In this document: one piece after another, positions 25,422 to 35,138 of the stretch
How positions within the stretch are numbered: position 1 is the first letter of the stretch
Layout of the letters: the number at the start of each line of letters is the position of its first letter
Assembly (NCBI GenBank): GCA_947170725.1
Contig: CAMVUM010000013.1
Coordinates: forward strand, 1-64,000
Length of the DNA: 64,000 nt
Source of the DNA: an uncultured Prevotella sp.
Lineage (GTDB): Bacteria; Bacteroidota; Bacteroidia; Bacteroidales; Bacteroidaceae
Direction of reading: 5' to 3'
Translations under genes and position numbers: made by a program
The notes under the pieces: generated by a model
Told to the model about the DNA's origin: nothing
Database searches by the model: none
Seen by the model: the letters and a program-made list of their open reading frames with translations, nothing else

Positions 25422-26312
25422 ATGACCAAGATAACCGATATCATCAGACAGAGGGCAAAGAAGCAGCAATACAAGGACTACTTCTTCATTACGCTCGGAA
25501 TCATGCTCTATTCGTTCGGATATACCGCTTTCATCCTACCGGAGCAGGTTGTGATGGGCGGAGTGGCCGGTATATCGGCCCTGCTGTTCTATTGGCTCGC
25601 CTTTCCTGCCGGTATATCCATATGGGTTCTCAACTTCTCGATGCTGCTCATTGCCTCCCGCTCATTGAGCCGACAGTTCACTATACGCACGATTATCGGA
25701 GTGTCCATCATGTCCGTGTTTGTAGGATTGCTCCAACCCATCTTTCAGCAGATGCCAATCATAACGGTCGGCGAAGACAAATTCATGCACGTTCTGATTG
25801 GCGGAGCACTGGGCGGAGCCGGTCTCGGACTGGTTTTCTCCCACAACGGTTCTACAGGAGGAACGGATATCATCATCGCTCTGCTTAACAAGTATTTCCG
25901 GATGAGCTTCGGACGGGCCATGCAGTTCATAGATACCGTCATTATCTGCTCGTCATATATCCTTTTCCACAGTACGGAGACAATCGTATACGGTATAGCC
26001 TTCACACTGATTGCGAGCTACGTCTGCGACTATGTCATCAACGGTTCACGCCAGACGGTGCAGTTCATAATCATATCAAAAGAATATGAAAAGATTGCCG
26101 ATACAATCAACAAGAAAGTCAACCGCGGCGTTACGCTTCTGAACGGCAAAGGTTGGTATTCGAAGCACGACGTTGAAATCCTTCTCGTGCTCGCCCGCAA
26201 ATACGAATCCCAAGAGGTGTTCTTCACCATAAAGAACATCGACCCCAACGCTCTCGTTTCACAGTCGTTCTGCAACGGTGTCTTCGGAGAAGGGTTCGAC
26301 AAGATAAAATAG
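25422..26312 (+). CDS. YitT family membrane protein
   Basis: 296 residues. Five or six membrane segments (about 20-205) start with the typical FFITLGIMLYSFGYTAFILPEQVVMGG arrangement (key residues G-F-x-P-x-x-V-x-G-G). The conserved GGALGGAGLGLVFSHNGSTGGTDIIIALLNKY block follows (key: G-S-T-G-G-T-D). A soluble DUF2179 domain occupies about 210-296 (RGVTLLNGKGWYSK, EVFFTIKNIDPNALVSQ). Function of the family is unknown. Monocistronic, followed by a GC-rich hairpin. Confidence 0.9.
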   Translation: MTKITDIIRQRAKKQQYKDYFFITLGIMLYSFGYTAFILPEQVVMGGVAGISALLFYWLAFPAGISIWVLNFSMLLIASRSLSRQFTIRTIIGVSIMSVFVGLLQPIFQQMPIITVGEDKFMHVLIGGALGGAGLGLVFSHNGSTGGTDIIIALLNKYFRMSFGRAMQFIDTVIICSSYILFHSTETIVYGIAFTLIASYVCDYVINGSRQTVQFIIISKEYEKIADTINKKVNRGVTLLNGKGWYSKHDVEILLVLARKYESQEVFFTIKNIDPNALVSQSFCNGVFGEGFDKIK

Positions 26313-26320
26313 AAGTTCCA

Positions 26321-26348
26321 GCCCTCCCCCCAAAAAGGGAGGGCGCCT
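26321..26348 (+). terminator. Hairpin terminator after the YitT gene
   Basis: GCCCTCCC (26321-26328) pairs with GGGAGGGC (26337-26344) around a short A-rich loop and is followed by GCCTTTA. Confidence 0.65.
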
Positions 26349-26437
26349 TTACTGCCAAAATGTCAGCCGCAAAGGCTGGGCATAGTATTTGTCTCCTTCT
26401 CAATGAAAAACAGTTAATCAAAAGAAAGGAGACAAAT

Positions 26438-29029
26438 ATGACATTAGACAAATTTACTATCAAGGCTCAGGAAGCCGTACAGGAGGCTGTCAACGCGGCA
26501 CAGGCCGGCGGACAGCAGAGCATCGAGCCGGTGCACCTGCTCCACGGCGTGCTGACGAAAGGCCGCGACGTAGCCGGATTCATTTTCAGGAAGGCAGGCG
26601 TCAACGTCGCACATATTGAAAATCTCGTCAGCCGCGAGATGCAGCATCTTCCGCGTGTGCAGGGCGGCGGACAGCCATATCTGAGCAACGAAGCCAATAG
26701 CGTCCTGCAACGGGCACAGGACATCGCGGCCAAAAACGGAGACGAGTTTGTTTCCGTCGAGCCTCTGATGATGGCCATGCTCGCTGTCAACTCCACGGCA
26801 TCGCGGATCATGAAGGATGCCGGACTGACGGAAAAGGACATGCAGGCCACCATCAACGAACTGCGGCAGGGCCGCAAGGTTGAGTCGCAGAGCGCCGACG
26901 ACAACTATCAGTCACTGGAGAAATATGCCAAGAACATGGTCGAACTGGCACGTGCAGGAAAGCTCGACCCCGTCATCGGACGCGACGACGAGATACGCCG
27001 TGTGTTGCAGATTCTTTCGCGACGGACAAAGAACAATCCTATACTGATAGGTGAGCCGGGAACGGGAAAGACGGCCATAGTCGAGGGACTGGCAGAACGT
27101 ATCGTTCGCGGCGACGTGCCGGAGAACCTTAAAGACAAGCAACTCTATTCGCTGGACATGGGTGCGCTGGTAGCCGGAGCTAAATATAAAGGTGAATTTG
27201 AGGAACGTCTGAAGAGCGTAATCAGCGAGGTTACGGGGGCCGACGGCCGTATCATACTCTTCATAGACGAGATTCACACGCTCGTCGGAGCCGGAGGCGG
27301 TGAGGGCGCAATGGATGCAGCAAACATACTCAAACCGGCATTGGCCCGCGGCGAACTGCGCTCAATCGGTGCGACAACGCTCAACGAATACCAGAAATAT
27401 TTCGAAAAGGACAAGGCTCTGGAGCGCCGGTTCCAGACCGTCATGGTCGATGAACCGGACGAGCTGAGCGCCATAAGCATACTCCGCGGACTGAAAGAAC
27501 GCTACGAAAACCACCACAAGGTGCGCATACAGGACGACGCCTGCATCGCCGCCGTACAACTGTCGGAACGATACATAAGCGACCGATTCCTGCCGGACAA
27601 GGCCATTGACCTTATGGACGAGGCGGCGGCAAAGCTGAGGATGGAGCGCGACTCCGTACCGGAGGAGCTCGACGAAACGAGCCGCCGGCTGAAACAGTTG
27701 GAAATTGAGCGCGAAGCCATCAAGCGTGAGAACGATACGGCCAAGCTGGCGCAGTTGGACAAAGACATAGCCGACCTGCGCGACCAGGAGAAGCAGTGGC
27801 GGGCAAAATGGGAAGGCGAGCGGACGCTGGTCAACAGGATTCAGCAGGACAAACTCCAGATGGAGCAGCTACGCTTCGAGGCCGAGCGCGCCGAACGCGA
27901 AGGCAACTATGAGCGCGTGGCCGAGATACGCTACGGCAAGCTGAAAGAACTGGAAGACGACATCCGCAACATCCAAAGTCAGCTCCACGACGCCCAAGGC
28001 GCCGATGCCATGGTGCGCGAAGAGGTGACGGCCGACGACATTGCCGAAGTCGTGAGCCGCTGGACGGGCATCCCCGTGACGCGCATGATGCAGAGCGAAC
28101 GCGAAAAACTGCTCCACCTCGAGGAAGAACTCCACCGCCGCGTCATAGGTCAGGACGAAGCCATCAGGGCCGTGAGCGACGCCGTGCGCCGCAGCCGTGC
28201 AGGCCTACAGGACCCTAAACGCCCCATCGCCTCGTTCATATTCCTCGGCACGACGGGTGTCGGTAAGACGGAGCTGGCCAAGGCGCTGGCCGAATATCTG
28301 TTCAACGACGAGACTATGATGACGCGAATTGACATGAGCGAATACCAGGAGAAGTTCAGCGTCAGCCGACTTATCGGTGCGCCTCCGGGATATGTCGGCT
28401 ATGACGAGGGCGGACAGCTGACCGAAGCCGTGCGCCGCAAGCCCTACTCGGTATTGCTCTTCGACGAGATAGAGAAGGCACATCCCGACGTGTTCAACAT
28501 CCTCTTGCAGGTGCTCGACGACGGACGGCTGACGGACAACAAGGGCCGCACGGTCAACTTCAAGAACACCATTATAATAATGACGTCGAACCTCGGAAGC
28601 CAACTCATACGCGAGGAAACCGGACGCAGTGGCGGCACGCTGTCGGACGAACAGTTAGACAACCTCCGCACATTGCTCTTCGGCATGCTCAAGCAGACCA
28701 TACGGCCGGAATTCCTCAACCGCATTGACGAGACGATAATGTTCCTGCCGCTGACAAAGAACGAAATTACAGACGTCGTAAGGCTCCAAATAGAGGCCGT
28801 CAGGAAGATGCTCGTGGCACAGGGCTTCACGCTAACTGTCACGGAGCCGGCCATTGACGCCCTGGCCGAGGCTGGCTACGACCCGGAGTTCGGCGCCCGT
28901 CCGGTGAAACGGACCATCCAGCGCGACGTGCTCAACGACCTGTCGAAACGTCTGCTGGCAGGCGACGTGGAACGCGACCGCCCCATCACGGTAGACGCAG
29001 AAAACGGACAGCTCGTGTTCCGAAACTGA
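26438..29029 (+). CDS. clpB: ATP-dependent chaperone ClpB
   Basis: 863 residues from ATG at 26438 ([17 protein letters not shown]), preceded by AAAGGAGA; an in-frame ATG at 26360 lies in the leader. ClpB is the cytoplasmic disaggregase that works with DnaK. It has an N-domain (about 1-150), NBD1 with Walker A GEPGTGKT (near residue 206) and Walker [16 protein letters not shown], a coiled-coil M-domain (about 400-525, [17 protein letters not shown]), and NBD2 with GTTGVGKT (near 605) and [16 protein letters not shown]. The M-domain distinguishes it from ClpA and ClpC. No HrcA/CIRCE inverted repeat was seen upstream. Confidence 0.97.
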   Translation: MTLDKFTIKAQEAVQEAVNAAQAGGQQSIEPVHLLHGVLTKGRDVAGFIFRKAGVNVAHIENLVSREMQHLPRVQGGGQPYLSNEANSVLQRAQDIAAKNGDEFVSVEPLMMAMLAVNSTASRIMKDAGLTEKDMQATINELRQGRKVESQSADDNYQSLEKYAKNMVELARAGKLDPVIGRDDEIRRVLQILSRRTKNNPILIGEPGTGKTAIVEGLAERIVRGDVPENLKDKQLYSLDMGALVAGAKYKGEFEERLKSVISEVTGADGRIILFIDEIHTLVGAGGGEGAMDAANILKPALARGELRSIGATTLNEYQKYFEKDKALERRFQTVMVDEPDELSAISILRGLKERYENHHKVRIQDDACIAAVQLSERYISDRFLPDKAIDLMDEAAAKLRMERDSVPEELDETSRRLKQLEIEREAIKRENDTAKLAQLDKDIADLRDQEKQWRAKWEGERTLVNRIQQDKLQMEQLRFEAERAEREGNYERVAEIRYGKLKELEDDIRNIQSQLHDAQGADAMVREEVTADDIAEVVSRWTGIPVTRMMQSEREKLLHLEEELHRRVIGQDEAIRAVSDAVRRSRAGLQDPKRPIASFIFLGTTGVGKTELAKALAEYLFNDETMMTRIDMSEYQEKFSVSRLIGAPPGYVGYDEGGQLTEAVRRKPYSVLLFDEIEKAHPDVFNILLQVLDDGRLTDNKGRTVNFKNTIIIMTSNLGSQLIREETGRSGGTLSDEQLDNLRTLLFGMLKQTIRPEFLNRIDETIMFLPLTKNEITDVVRLQIEAVRKMLVAQGFTLTVTEPAIDALAEAGYDPEFGARPVKRTIQRDVLNDLSKRLLAGDVERDRPITVDAENGQLVFRN

Positions 29030-29124
29030 TCTGGAGGGCTGTTAACTGCTACAAAGCGGCGATATCCCACGTTAAACTTTGTTAGATAAACTCCGCCGGT
29101 TTGCCGGTTACAGAAAAATGACAT

Positions 29125-29132
29125 TACCTTTG
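29125..29132 (+). promoter_or_regulatory. -7 box for the ferritin gene
   Basis: TACCTTTG followed by T, 56 bases before the ATG at 29189. Confidence 0.55.
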
Positions 29133-29188
29133 TGGTCTGTCAAACATAAAGAAAGAACAAAATTAGTTTATAATAAAACTTTAGCATT

Positions 29189-29671
29189 ATGATTACACAG
29201 AAATTACAAGACGCTATCAACGCGCAAATCACAAGAGAAATCTGGTCGGCCAATCTCTATCTCTCTATGGCCTTCTATTTCGATAAGGAGGGTTTCAACG
29301 GCTTCTCGACATGGATGAAGAAGCAGTCTCAGGAGGAAATGGATCATGCTTATCAGATGGCTGACTATGTCATCAAGCGTGGCGGAACAGCCGTTGTAGG
29401 CCAGATTGACGCCGTGCCCACACAGTGGGGAACTCCGTTGGAGGTTTTCGAGGCTGTCTATGAGCACGAGTGCAAGGTGTCCCGCTGGATTGACGAGTTG
29501 GTGGACATCGCTTCTGACGAAAAGGACAAGGCCACTCAGGACTTCCTTTGGGGCTTCGTTCGCGAACAGGTGGAGGAAGAAGCCACCGCTTCCGGCATCA
29601 TAGACCGCATCAAGAAGATGGGCGACTCGGCCATCTTCAACCTCGACCAGCAGTACGGCAGCCGCAAATAA
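29189..29671 (+). CDS. ftnA: Non-heme ferritin
   Basis: 160 residues, four-helix bundle. Ferroxidase ligands expected for bacterial ferritin are visible: Glu in ITREIWSANLYLSMAFYFD (near 17), E-x2-H in SQEEMDHAYQMADY (near 49-53), Glu in FEAVYEHECKVSRW (near 94) and Gln/Glu in FLWGFVREQVEEEA. No haem-ligand Met of bacterioferritin is evident. It stores iron as ferric mineral in a cytoplasmic 24-mer and buffers oxidative stress. Monocistronic with its own promoter. It is encoded away from the heme operon but would store iron released there. Confidence 0.94.
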   Translation: MITQKLQDAINAQITREIWSANLYLSMAFYFDKEGFNGFSTWMKKQSQEEMDHAYQMADYVIKRGGTAVVGQIDAVPTQWGTPLEVFEAVYEHECKVSRWIDELVDIASDEKDKATQDFLWGFVREQVEEEATASGIIDRIKKMGDSAIFNLDQQYGSRK

Positions 29672-29852
29672 AACTAAAGTGACCGCCGGAAAGACATGAA
29701 GGCGTCATACGCGGAAAACGCGGATTACACAGTGTTTAGTGTCAACAGACAGCGCAAACAGAATTCATGAGTTCATGTCTCGTGATGATAAGGCGCTGGC
29801 AGACCTTGACAAAAACAGTCCTGTGTAATCCGCGTTTGTCGTTTAAATTGAG

Positions 29853-29860
29853 TACCTTTG
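29853..29860 (+). promoter_or_regulatory. -7 box abutting a start codon (leaderless candidate)
   Basis: TACCTTTG followed by C; the ATG at 29865 begins 4 bases after the box ends. The predicted transcript start coincides with the start codon. Confidence 0.55.
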
Positions 29861-29864
29861 CACC

Positions 29865-31124
29865 ATGAGAATAGCCATCATTGGCGCCGGAGCTGCCGGA
29901 TGCTTCGCTGCCGTAAATCTGAAAAGGATGTGTCCGCAGGCCAATATAACCATATATGAAGGCGGACGGAAACCGCTGGCCAAGGTTGCGGTGACGGGCG
30001 GCGGACGCTGTAACTTGACAAACTCGTTCGCCCGGGTGAGAAGTCTCGCCGCCGTCTATCCCCGCGGCGAGCGGCTGATGAAGCGTCTTCTGCGCGAGTT
30101 CAGCCACGAGGACGCATACAGATGGTTCGAAAGCGAGGGTGTCAGGCTCGTCACGCAGGATGACTGCTGCGTCTTTCCGCAGTCGCAGGACGCTATGGAG
30201 ATTGTCTCCACGCTCATACGGCTGATCCGCAGGAACGGGATAGAGCTAAGAACGGGCCACCGCGTGACGCTGATTGAACGCAATGAGAATGGGGAGGGGA
30301 CATCAGAATTTCGCGTCAGCTTTGCCGGAGAAGCTGTTCCCGAGGCCATGGCCGACGTCGTCATCGTCACGGCGGGAGGCAGTCCGAAAGCCTCAGGTCT
30401 CGATATGTTGTGTCCGCTGGACGTCAGGACAGTCTCTCCGGTCCCGTCGCTGTTCAGCATCTGTCTGCCGGGAGACCCTATAAGGGAACTGACTGGAACG
30501 GTTGTTGAAGACGTCTCGGTCTCTCTGACCGGCTCGAAGATGCGTGCCGACGGTCCGCTGCTAATCACCCATGTGGGCATGAGCGGCCCGGCGATACTGA
30601 AACTGTCGTCATACGCGGCACGGACGCTGGCCGAGAACGGATATAAGGCAACGCTCTCGGTCAACTGGACAGGCGGCGGCAACGAGGCCGACGCGCTGGA
30701 GACAATCACCGGACTCGCCGTCAGAAATCCGCAGAAGCAGCTCGCTTCGGTCTATCCGCCATATCTGAACTCCCGTCTTTGGACTCATCTGCTGTCGCAC
30801 AGCGGTCTGAACGTCTCCATGCGGTGGGCCGAACTGGGCCGCAAAGGCATGAACCGGCTCGTCAATACGCTGACCAACAGCCAATACCAGATTGACGGAA
30901 AGAACCGTTTCAAGGAGGAGTTTGTCACTTGCGGAGGTGTGGCGCTGGAGGAAATAAACCATCAGACGCTCGAAAGCAAGAACTGTCCCGGGCTCTATTT
31001 CGCCGGCGAAGTGCTTGACGTTGACGCCATCACCGGAGGTTTCAACCTGCAGGCTGCGTGGACAATGGGTTATGTCGTGGCGAAAGCCATTAGCAAAGCC
31101 AACCTCCTACACTCCCCTAATTAA
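29865..31124 (+). CDS. BaiN/HI0933-type FAD-dependent oxidoreductase
   Basis: 419 residues. The N-terminal FAD-binding motif is RIAIIGAGAAGCFAAVNL (2-19), then the family signature KVAVTGGGRCNLTNS (about 44-58), the GSPKASGLDMLCPL region, and the C-terminal block FVTCGGVALEEIN, GLYFAGEVLDVDAITGGFNLQAAW, here given by its key residues AGE-D-GGFN-Q-A. The length matches the HI0933/BaiN family. Members reduce flavin-dependent substrates (the BaiN name comes from bile-acid work), but the substrate here is unknown. The start codon is 4 bases from the promoter box, so the mRNA may be leaderless. Confidence 0.88.
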   Translation: MRIAIIGAGAAGCFAAVNLKRMCPQANITIYEGGRKPLAKVAVTGGGRCNLTNSFARVRSLAAVYPRGERLMKRLLREFSHEDAYRWFESEGVRLVTQDDCCVFPQSQDAMEIVSTLIRLIRRNGIELRTGHRVTLIERNENGEGTSEFRVSFAGEAVPEAMADVVIVTAGGSPKASGLDMLCPLDVRTVSPVPSLFSICLPGDPIRELTGTVVEDVSVSLTGSKMRADGPLLITHVGMSGPAILKLSSYAARTLAENGYKATLSVNWTGGGNEADALETITGLAVRNPQKQLASVYPPYLNSRLWTHLLSHSGLNVSMRWAELGRKGMNRLVNTLTNSQYQIDGKNRFKEEFVTCGGVALEEINHQTLESKNCPGLYFAGEVLDVDAITGGFNLQAAWTMGYVVAKAISKANLLHSPN

Positions 31125-31272
31125 AGAAAAGCCAAGGCTGTTGAAAAGGATATAAACAAGGAAAGAATAAAAAAAATAGTATTAACAATTTAACTTGACC
31201 CCATGCCATCCAACCCAATCCCTACCACCTTGTCGGGAAAAGGTTGAATGAAACAGAAGGGTTTCTTATATT

Positions 31273-31815
31273 ATGATAAACGAGATACTTGAATTTAATC
31301 GTAAATTCGTGGCCGAACGTGGCTACGAGAAGTATGTGACGAGTAAGTACCCGGACAAGAAGCTGGCCATACTTTCATGTATGGACACACGGCTGACAGA
31401 ACTGTTGCCGGCAGCGTTGGGTATAAGGAATGGTGACGCAAAGCTGATCAAGAATGCCGGAGGAACCATACTGAATCCATTCGACAGCAATATCCGCAGT
31501 CTGCTCGTTGCCATCTATGAACTTGGCGTAAACGAGATCATGGTTATTGCCCACACCACCTGCGGCGCATGCCACATGGACGGTAGCGAGATGATAGGAC
31601 TAATGAAGCAACGGGGCATAACCGAAGCTACGCTCGAGACAATCCGCCACTGTGGAATCCATCTTGACGAATGGCTCGAAGGTTTTCACGATACGGAGGA
31701 GTCAGTGCGCAAGACGGTTGAATGTATACGCAACCATCCGCTTGTACCAAAGGATGTCAATGTGCGCGGATTCATAATCGACTCTGTGACGGGAGAATTG
31801 TGTGGTGTATGCTGA
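31273..31815 (+). CDS. Beta-class carbonic anhydrase
   Basis: 180 residues. Zinc-site residues of the beta class are present: Cys and the Asp-Arg dyad in SCMDTRL (about 36-42), then His and Cys in IAHTTCGACHMD (about 94-105). It interconverts carbon dioxide and bicarbonate in the cytoplasm, important for carboxylating anaerobes. The 148-base upstream gap has no clear TAnnTTTG box. It ends before a 22-bp hairpin shared with the convergent thiamine operon. Confidence 0.92.
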   Translation: MINEILEFNRKFVAERGYEKYVTSKYPDKKLAILSCMDTRLTELLPAALGIRNGDAKLIKNAGGTILNPFDSNIRSLLVAIYELGVNEIMVIAHTTCGACHMDGSEMIGLMKQRGITEATLETIRHCGIHLDEWLEGFHDTEESVRKTVECIRNHPLVPKDVNVRGFIIDSVTGELCGVC

Positions 31816-31865
31816 TTCTCAACTGATAGTAAGCGAATCAATCCTGTCAGATAGATTACAGGTAC

Positions 31866-31924
31866 AAATGAAGAGGTATGATTCAAAGTTGTAAACAGAC
31901 AATTTGAATCATACCTCTTCATTT
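31866..31924. terminator. Shared terminator with 22-bp perfect arms
   Basis: 31866-31887 pairs exactly with 31903-31924 (AAATGAAGAGGTATGATTC and so on) around a 15-base loop. It lies between the convergent carbonic anhydrase and PnuT genes; the PnuT stop is 1 base away. Confidence 0.75.
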
Positions 31925-31925
31925 T

Positions 31926-32531
31926 TCATGATGGGCTCTGCTCCATCATGCGCCGCCACTTCCTGTATCCCATTATCGCTATCACGACATAAAGGCCATA
32001 TAGCGCGCCCTTGAACGGTATGCCTTTATAGGCGTAGAGAAAGCAGCTGATGACGTCGATGACTATCCATATCAGCCATTGCTCCACATATTTGCGGGCC
32101 AGCGCCCACAGAGCGACGAAACTCAGAGCGTTGATGAAACTGTCCGTCACAGGCACGTCACTGTTGGTGAAACTAACCAGTATCCAGTATATGGCGGCCC
32201 ATGCGGCGATAAAAGCCAAGACAGATGGCAGGATATGTGACTTACGCATGTGGGTGATGGGCAGTTCTACGGCAGCATTACCGTCTTTTCTTCCTCCGAA
32301 TTTCCATGAGGCATATCCGTAGACGGCCGCAAGCGTATAGTAAATGGCCATGCCGAAGTCGGCGTAAAGTCCTACCGACCAATACAGATAGATGTCTATG
32401 GCGGGCATTACTATGGCCACAAACCACAGAGCGATGCTTGCCCTATACTCCAAAGCGATATATATAAGTCCTATTGTTGTACTTAATATGTCGAGCCAAT
32501 GGGCTCCGAGAAATGTCATTACGTCGTTCAT
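31926..32531 (-). CDS. pnuT: PnuC-family transporter, probably thiamine-specific (PnuT)
   Basis: 201 residues, about seven membrane segments (WLDILSTTIGLIYIALEY, IALWFVAIVMPAIDIYLYW, MAIYYTLAAVYGYASWKF, ILPSVLAFIAAWAAIYWIL, LIWIVIDVISCFLYAYKG, ALYGLYVVIAIMGYRKW). The GLIYIALEYRAS and AVYGYASWK patterns are those of PnuC. PnuC proteins take up nicotinamide riboside, but relatives behind TPP riboswitches with a TonB receptor carry thiamine (PnuT). That is the context here, so thiamine is inferred. The thiamine pyrophosphokinase gene often found next is not present in the operon. Confidence 0.88.
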   Translation of the reverse strand: MNDVMTFLGAHWLDILSTTIGLIYIALEYRASIALWFVAIVMPAIDIYLYWSVGLYADFGMAIYYTLAAVYGYASWKFGGRKDGNAAVELPITHMRKSHILPSVLAFIAAWAAIYWILVSFTNSDVPVTDSFINALSFVALWALARKYVEQWLIWIVIDVISCFLYAYKGIPFKGALYGLYVVIAIMGYRKWRRMMEQSPS

Positions 32532-32546
32532 ATTGTTTTTCTATAT

Positions 32547-32611
32547 AATAAGAGATTGTGTCATGAGACAGGCTTGAGCATTGTTTCTGTCTGTCGGCAC
32601 AATCTCTTATT
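32547..32611 (-). other. Inverted repeat between the thiamine receptor and pnuT genes
   Basis: AATAAGAGATTGTG (32547-32560) pairs exactly with 32598-32611, with an inner AGACAG/CTGTCT pairing. It is inside the operon, so it may be an attenuator, an RNA-processing site or an mRNA stabiliser that sets the receptor to permease ratio. Confidence 0.55.
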
Positions 32612-32626
32612 CTCTGTTTATGGCAA

Positions 32627-34948
32627 TCAGAAATTTAGTGAGAGGTTCACCATGAAGTTGAACGGAGCCGACGGCGCAAAGCCGGCCTCATACAAGTCGT
32701 CCATGCAGTAAGCCTCTACACCTCCGTCGGATGTCTTCCTGTATTCAGGTGAAGCCCATCCGTTGTTGTCGTGTTGTGAGCTGAATACATTGTAGAACGT
32801 AACACCGATTGTAGCATCTTTCAGTCCGAAACTCTTCATTTTGAAGTTGTATGCCACGTTAATGTTTGTTGTAAAGTAGTCTTCGAGTGTCGTTCCCACT
32901 TGCTGGACGGTGCCGTCAGCAGCATAATTGGTGTAGCTCTTCATACCGGTGTTGGTGAGATACTGCTCCCCGACATACTGACTCTGTATGTTTGCGCTCA
33001 GACCTTTATAGTTGAACGAGAAAATGTTGTTTAACAGGAAATCCGGCGAGAAACTCAGCGGTGTGTCTCCGAGTGTGGCCACGCTTCCGTCATCAAGCGT
33101 AACGGTCCAGTCCTTGGCGCGGTTGCGGCTCAGTGTAGCGTTCACATCCCAGCGGAACCAGTCAGCCGGTTGCCATGCGGCTTCCAGTTCCATGCCCATG
33201 CGGTAGCTCTTGCCCACGTTGCGTGCCATCATCTCACCTATGTGATTTAGTTCGCCTGTCAGCACAAACTGGTCGCTATAGTACATGTAGTAAAAGTTGG
33301 CTCCTGCGCTGAACCGTCCGTTTTGAAATCTGTATCCTGCCTCCCAGTCGGTCAGCGTCTCCGATTTAAGGCTGTTGCCGATATTGTCTTCATAGTCATT
33401 GCGTGTGGGTTCTTTGTGTGCAACAGCAACCGAAGCATAGGCAGTGTGTCCTTTGCCAGGACTCCATGTCAGACCGAATTTTGGATTAAAGAAATCGAAA
33501 TCGTCATCTACGTTGAAGCATATCTGCTCCATGACCTCCCAGTCCCAGTCGTCGCCCGGTCCGCTCATGGCATATCCGACATGGCGATACTGCATGTCGG
33601 CAAAGGCGCTCAGTCCCTTTAGGAATGTCCAGTTGAGTTTGCCGTATATGTTGAAGTCCGTTTTTACGGCATTGTTACGGTAATATTCCATGCCGGGTGT
33701 GAGATTGCCGGGACCTTGCACATACTGCTTATATTTGTTGCCATCGGCATCTTTCATTGTATAATATGGAGTTCCGGTCCATTTCACGTTGCCGTAGTGA
33801 TCGCCGTCATACCGGTTCCATCCTCCGCCAATAGTTGCCGTTATGTTGTTTTTGGTATAGTTTGCCGATGCTATTGCGCCATAGAAGTCGCTCTCCACTT
33901 TCTTCTGACGCACCAGATCTCCCTGCATGTTCCAGTCATCTGTCAGGTTATACTCAGCCCATGTGCGGCCGGACTTGTACTCTTCGTAATATCCCAAACC
34001 ATTGGTATAGTGTAACGCGGCGTTGAGCTTCCACTCGTTGCCCAGCATCATGCTCCACAACAACTGATAGTTTTGCTGATGGAAGTTGTCCGTCTGGTCG
34101 TCGTAGAAACACATACGGCCATCCCCGTCGTAGTAAACACCGCACGAGTTGTACGTACGTCCATATAGCCGTTGCTCTTCTTTCGATGTATAGTTCCATG
34201 CGTGGTATGTCTCTTCCACCGAGTTCCATGCGATAAGTTTCAGCATGGTGTTGTCTCCGAAATATCCGGCTTGCAGGAAATAGGAGTTGAGCTTGCTTGA
34301 CGCACGGTCCAGATAGCCTTTTGAGCCGATGTCCGACAGACGGCCCTGTATGCCGAAATGTCCGTTGATGAGACCTGTGCCGAAGCGTAATGTTTCCTTG
34401 TGCGAGTTGTAGCTGCCTCCGGCCATATCGAGACTGACAAACGGAGTTGTTCCGATGTTTTCCGTCTGCATGTTTACCGTGGCGCCGAAAGCCCCCGAGC
34501 CGTTTGTCGACGTGCCAATGCCGCGCTGTATCTGCACGCTTTGCATGCTTGAAATAAGGTCGTTGTTGCTCACCCAATACATCGTCGAGCTTTCAACATC
34601 GTTCAACGGAATGCCGTTTGCCGTAACATTTATACGTGTGGGGTCAGTGCCGCGCACACGCAACGAGGTATATCCTATACCGTTTCCAGCGTCGGATGTG
34701 ATTGTCACCGACGGTGTGAGCGCCATCAGATACGGCACATCCCGTCCAGTATTCATGCTCTTGATTTCGTCCTTTCCAATGTTCTTGAAAGCCATCGGTG
34801 TGTTCTTCGATGCACGCGTTGACACCACCTGCACATCCTGAAGTGCATAGGAAGTGAGCGTGTCGATGGTCACTTCTTCAGGCTGTGCGGCCCTGGCGGC
34901 GACAGCATATACCAATGCGGCCATCGCCAAAATGTTCTTTCCTCTCAT
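32627..34948 (-). CDS. TonB-dependent outer-membrane receptor, probably for thiamine
   Basis: 773 residues from ATG at 34948 (MRGKNILAMAALVYAVAARA, signal peptide); an in-frame ATG at 35002 would run through the riboswitch expression region and is unlikely. The plug domain is at about 25-150 (ALQDVQVVSTRASKNTP, SLRVRGTDPTRINVTANGIP), followed by a 22-strand type barrel ending NFMVNLSLNF with terminal Phe. It lacks an N-terminal carboxypeptidase-like domain, so it is not SusC-like. The upstream TPP riboswitch and downstream PnuT point to thiamine or its phosphate as cargo. Confidence 0.9.
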   Translation of the reverse strand: MRGKNILAMAALVYAVAARAAQPEEVTIDTLTSYALQDVQVVSTRASKNTPMAFKNIGKDEIKSMNTGRDVPYLMALTPSVTITSDAGNGIGYTSLRVRGTDPTRINVTANGIPLNDVESSTMYWVSNNDLISSMQSVQIQRGIGTSTNGSGAFGATVNMQTENIGTTPFVSLDMAGGSYNSHKETLRFGTGLINGHFGIQGRLSDIGSKGYLDRASSKLNSYFLQAGYFGDNTMLKLIAWNSVEETYHAWNYTSKEEQRLYGRTYNSCGVYYDGDGRMCFYDDQTDNFHQQNYQLLWSMMLGNEWKLNAALHYTNGLGYYEEYKSGRTWAEYNLTDDWNMQGDLVRQKKVESDFYGAIASANYTKNNITATIGGGWNRYDGDHYGNVKWTGTPYYTMKDADGNKYKQYVQGPGNLTPGMEYYRNNAVKTDFNIYGKLNWTFLKGLSAFADMQYRHVGYAMSGPGDDWDWEVMEQICFNVDDDFDFFNPKFGLTWSPGKGHTAYASVAVAHKEPTRNDYEDNIGNSLKSETLTDWEAGYRFQNGRFSAGANFYYMYYSDQFVLTGELNHIGEMMARNVGKSYRMGMELEAAWQPADWFRWDVNATLSRNRAKDWTVTLDDGSVATLGDTPLSFSPDFLLNNIFSFNYKGLSANIQSQYVGEQYLTNTGMKSYTNYAADGTVQQVGTTLEDYFTTNINVAYNFKMKSFGLKDATIGVTFYNVFSSQHDNNGWASPEYRKTSDGGVEAYCMDDLYEAGFAPSAPFNFMVNLSLNF

Positions 34949-35014
34949 AGAAGTCTTAATAATTAAAATACATAAAAAGGGGGTCTTTTCATGTTTGAAC
35001 ACGCAAAACTTTCA

Positions 35015-35112
35015 TACCAAGTATTCCGGTTCTTCATCCCGCCGCAGGCATTATCCTGTTCCGGTCAGAGGGTATGTTCTCAGGCTTCAATATTCAGCCA
35101 CCCCTTAATCTG
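35015..35112 (-). ncRNA. TPP riboswitch (THI element)
   Basis: On the minus strand the leader reads AAGGGGTGGCTGAATATTG, then CCTGAGAACATACCCTCTGA, then CCGGAACAGGATAATGCCTG and CGGCGGGATGAAG. These include the CTGAGA pyrimidine-sensor loop, the ACC(T)GA region and the GGATAATGCC..GGGA pyrophosphate-sensor of the TPP aptamer. A TACCTTTGC promoter lies just before it and the TonB receptor gene about 65 bases after it. High thiamine pyrophosphate should reduce receptor and PnuT synthesis. The expression platform cannot be decided by eye. Confidence 0.92.
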
Positions 35113-35130
35113 CTGTTTGCAAATCGGCTG

Positions 35131-35138
35131 CAAAGGTA
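35131..35138 (-). promoter_or_regulatory. -7 box for the TPP-controlled operon
   Basis: TACCTTTG followed by C on the minus strand, about 20 bases before the riboswitch aptamer. Confidence 0.6.

Noticed and set aside
26360..26437. Upstream in-frame ATG of clpB
   Set aside because: The extra 26 residues are not part of ClpB; the ATG at 26438 has a good AAAGGAGA and the family start.
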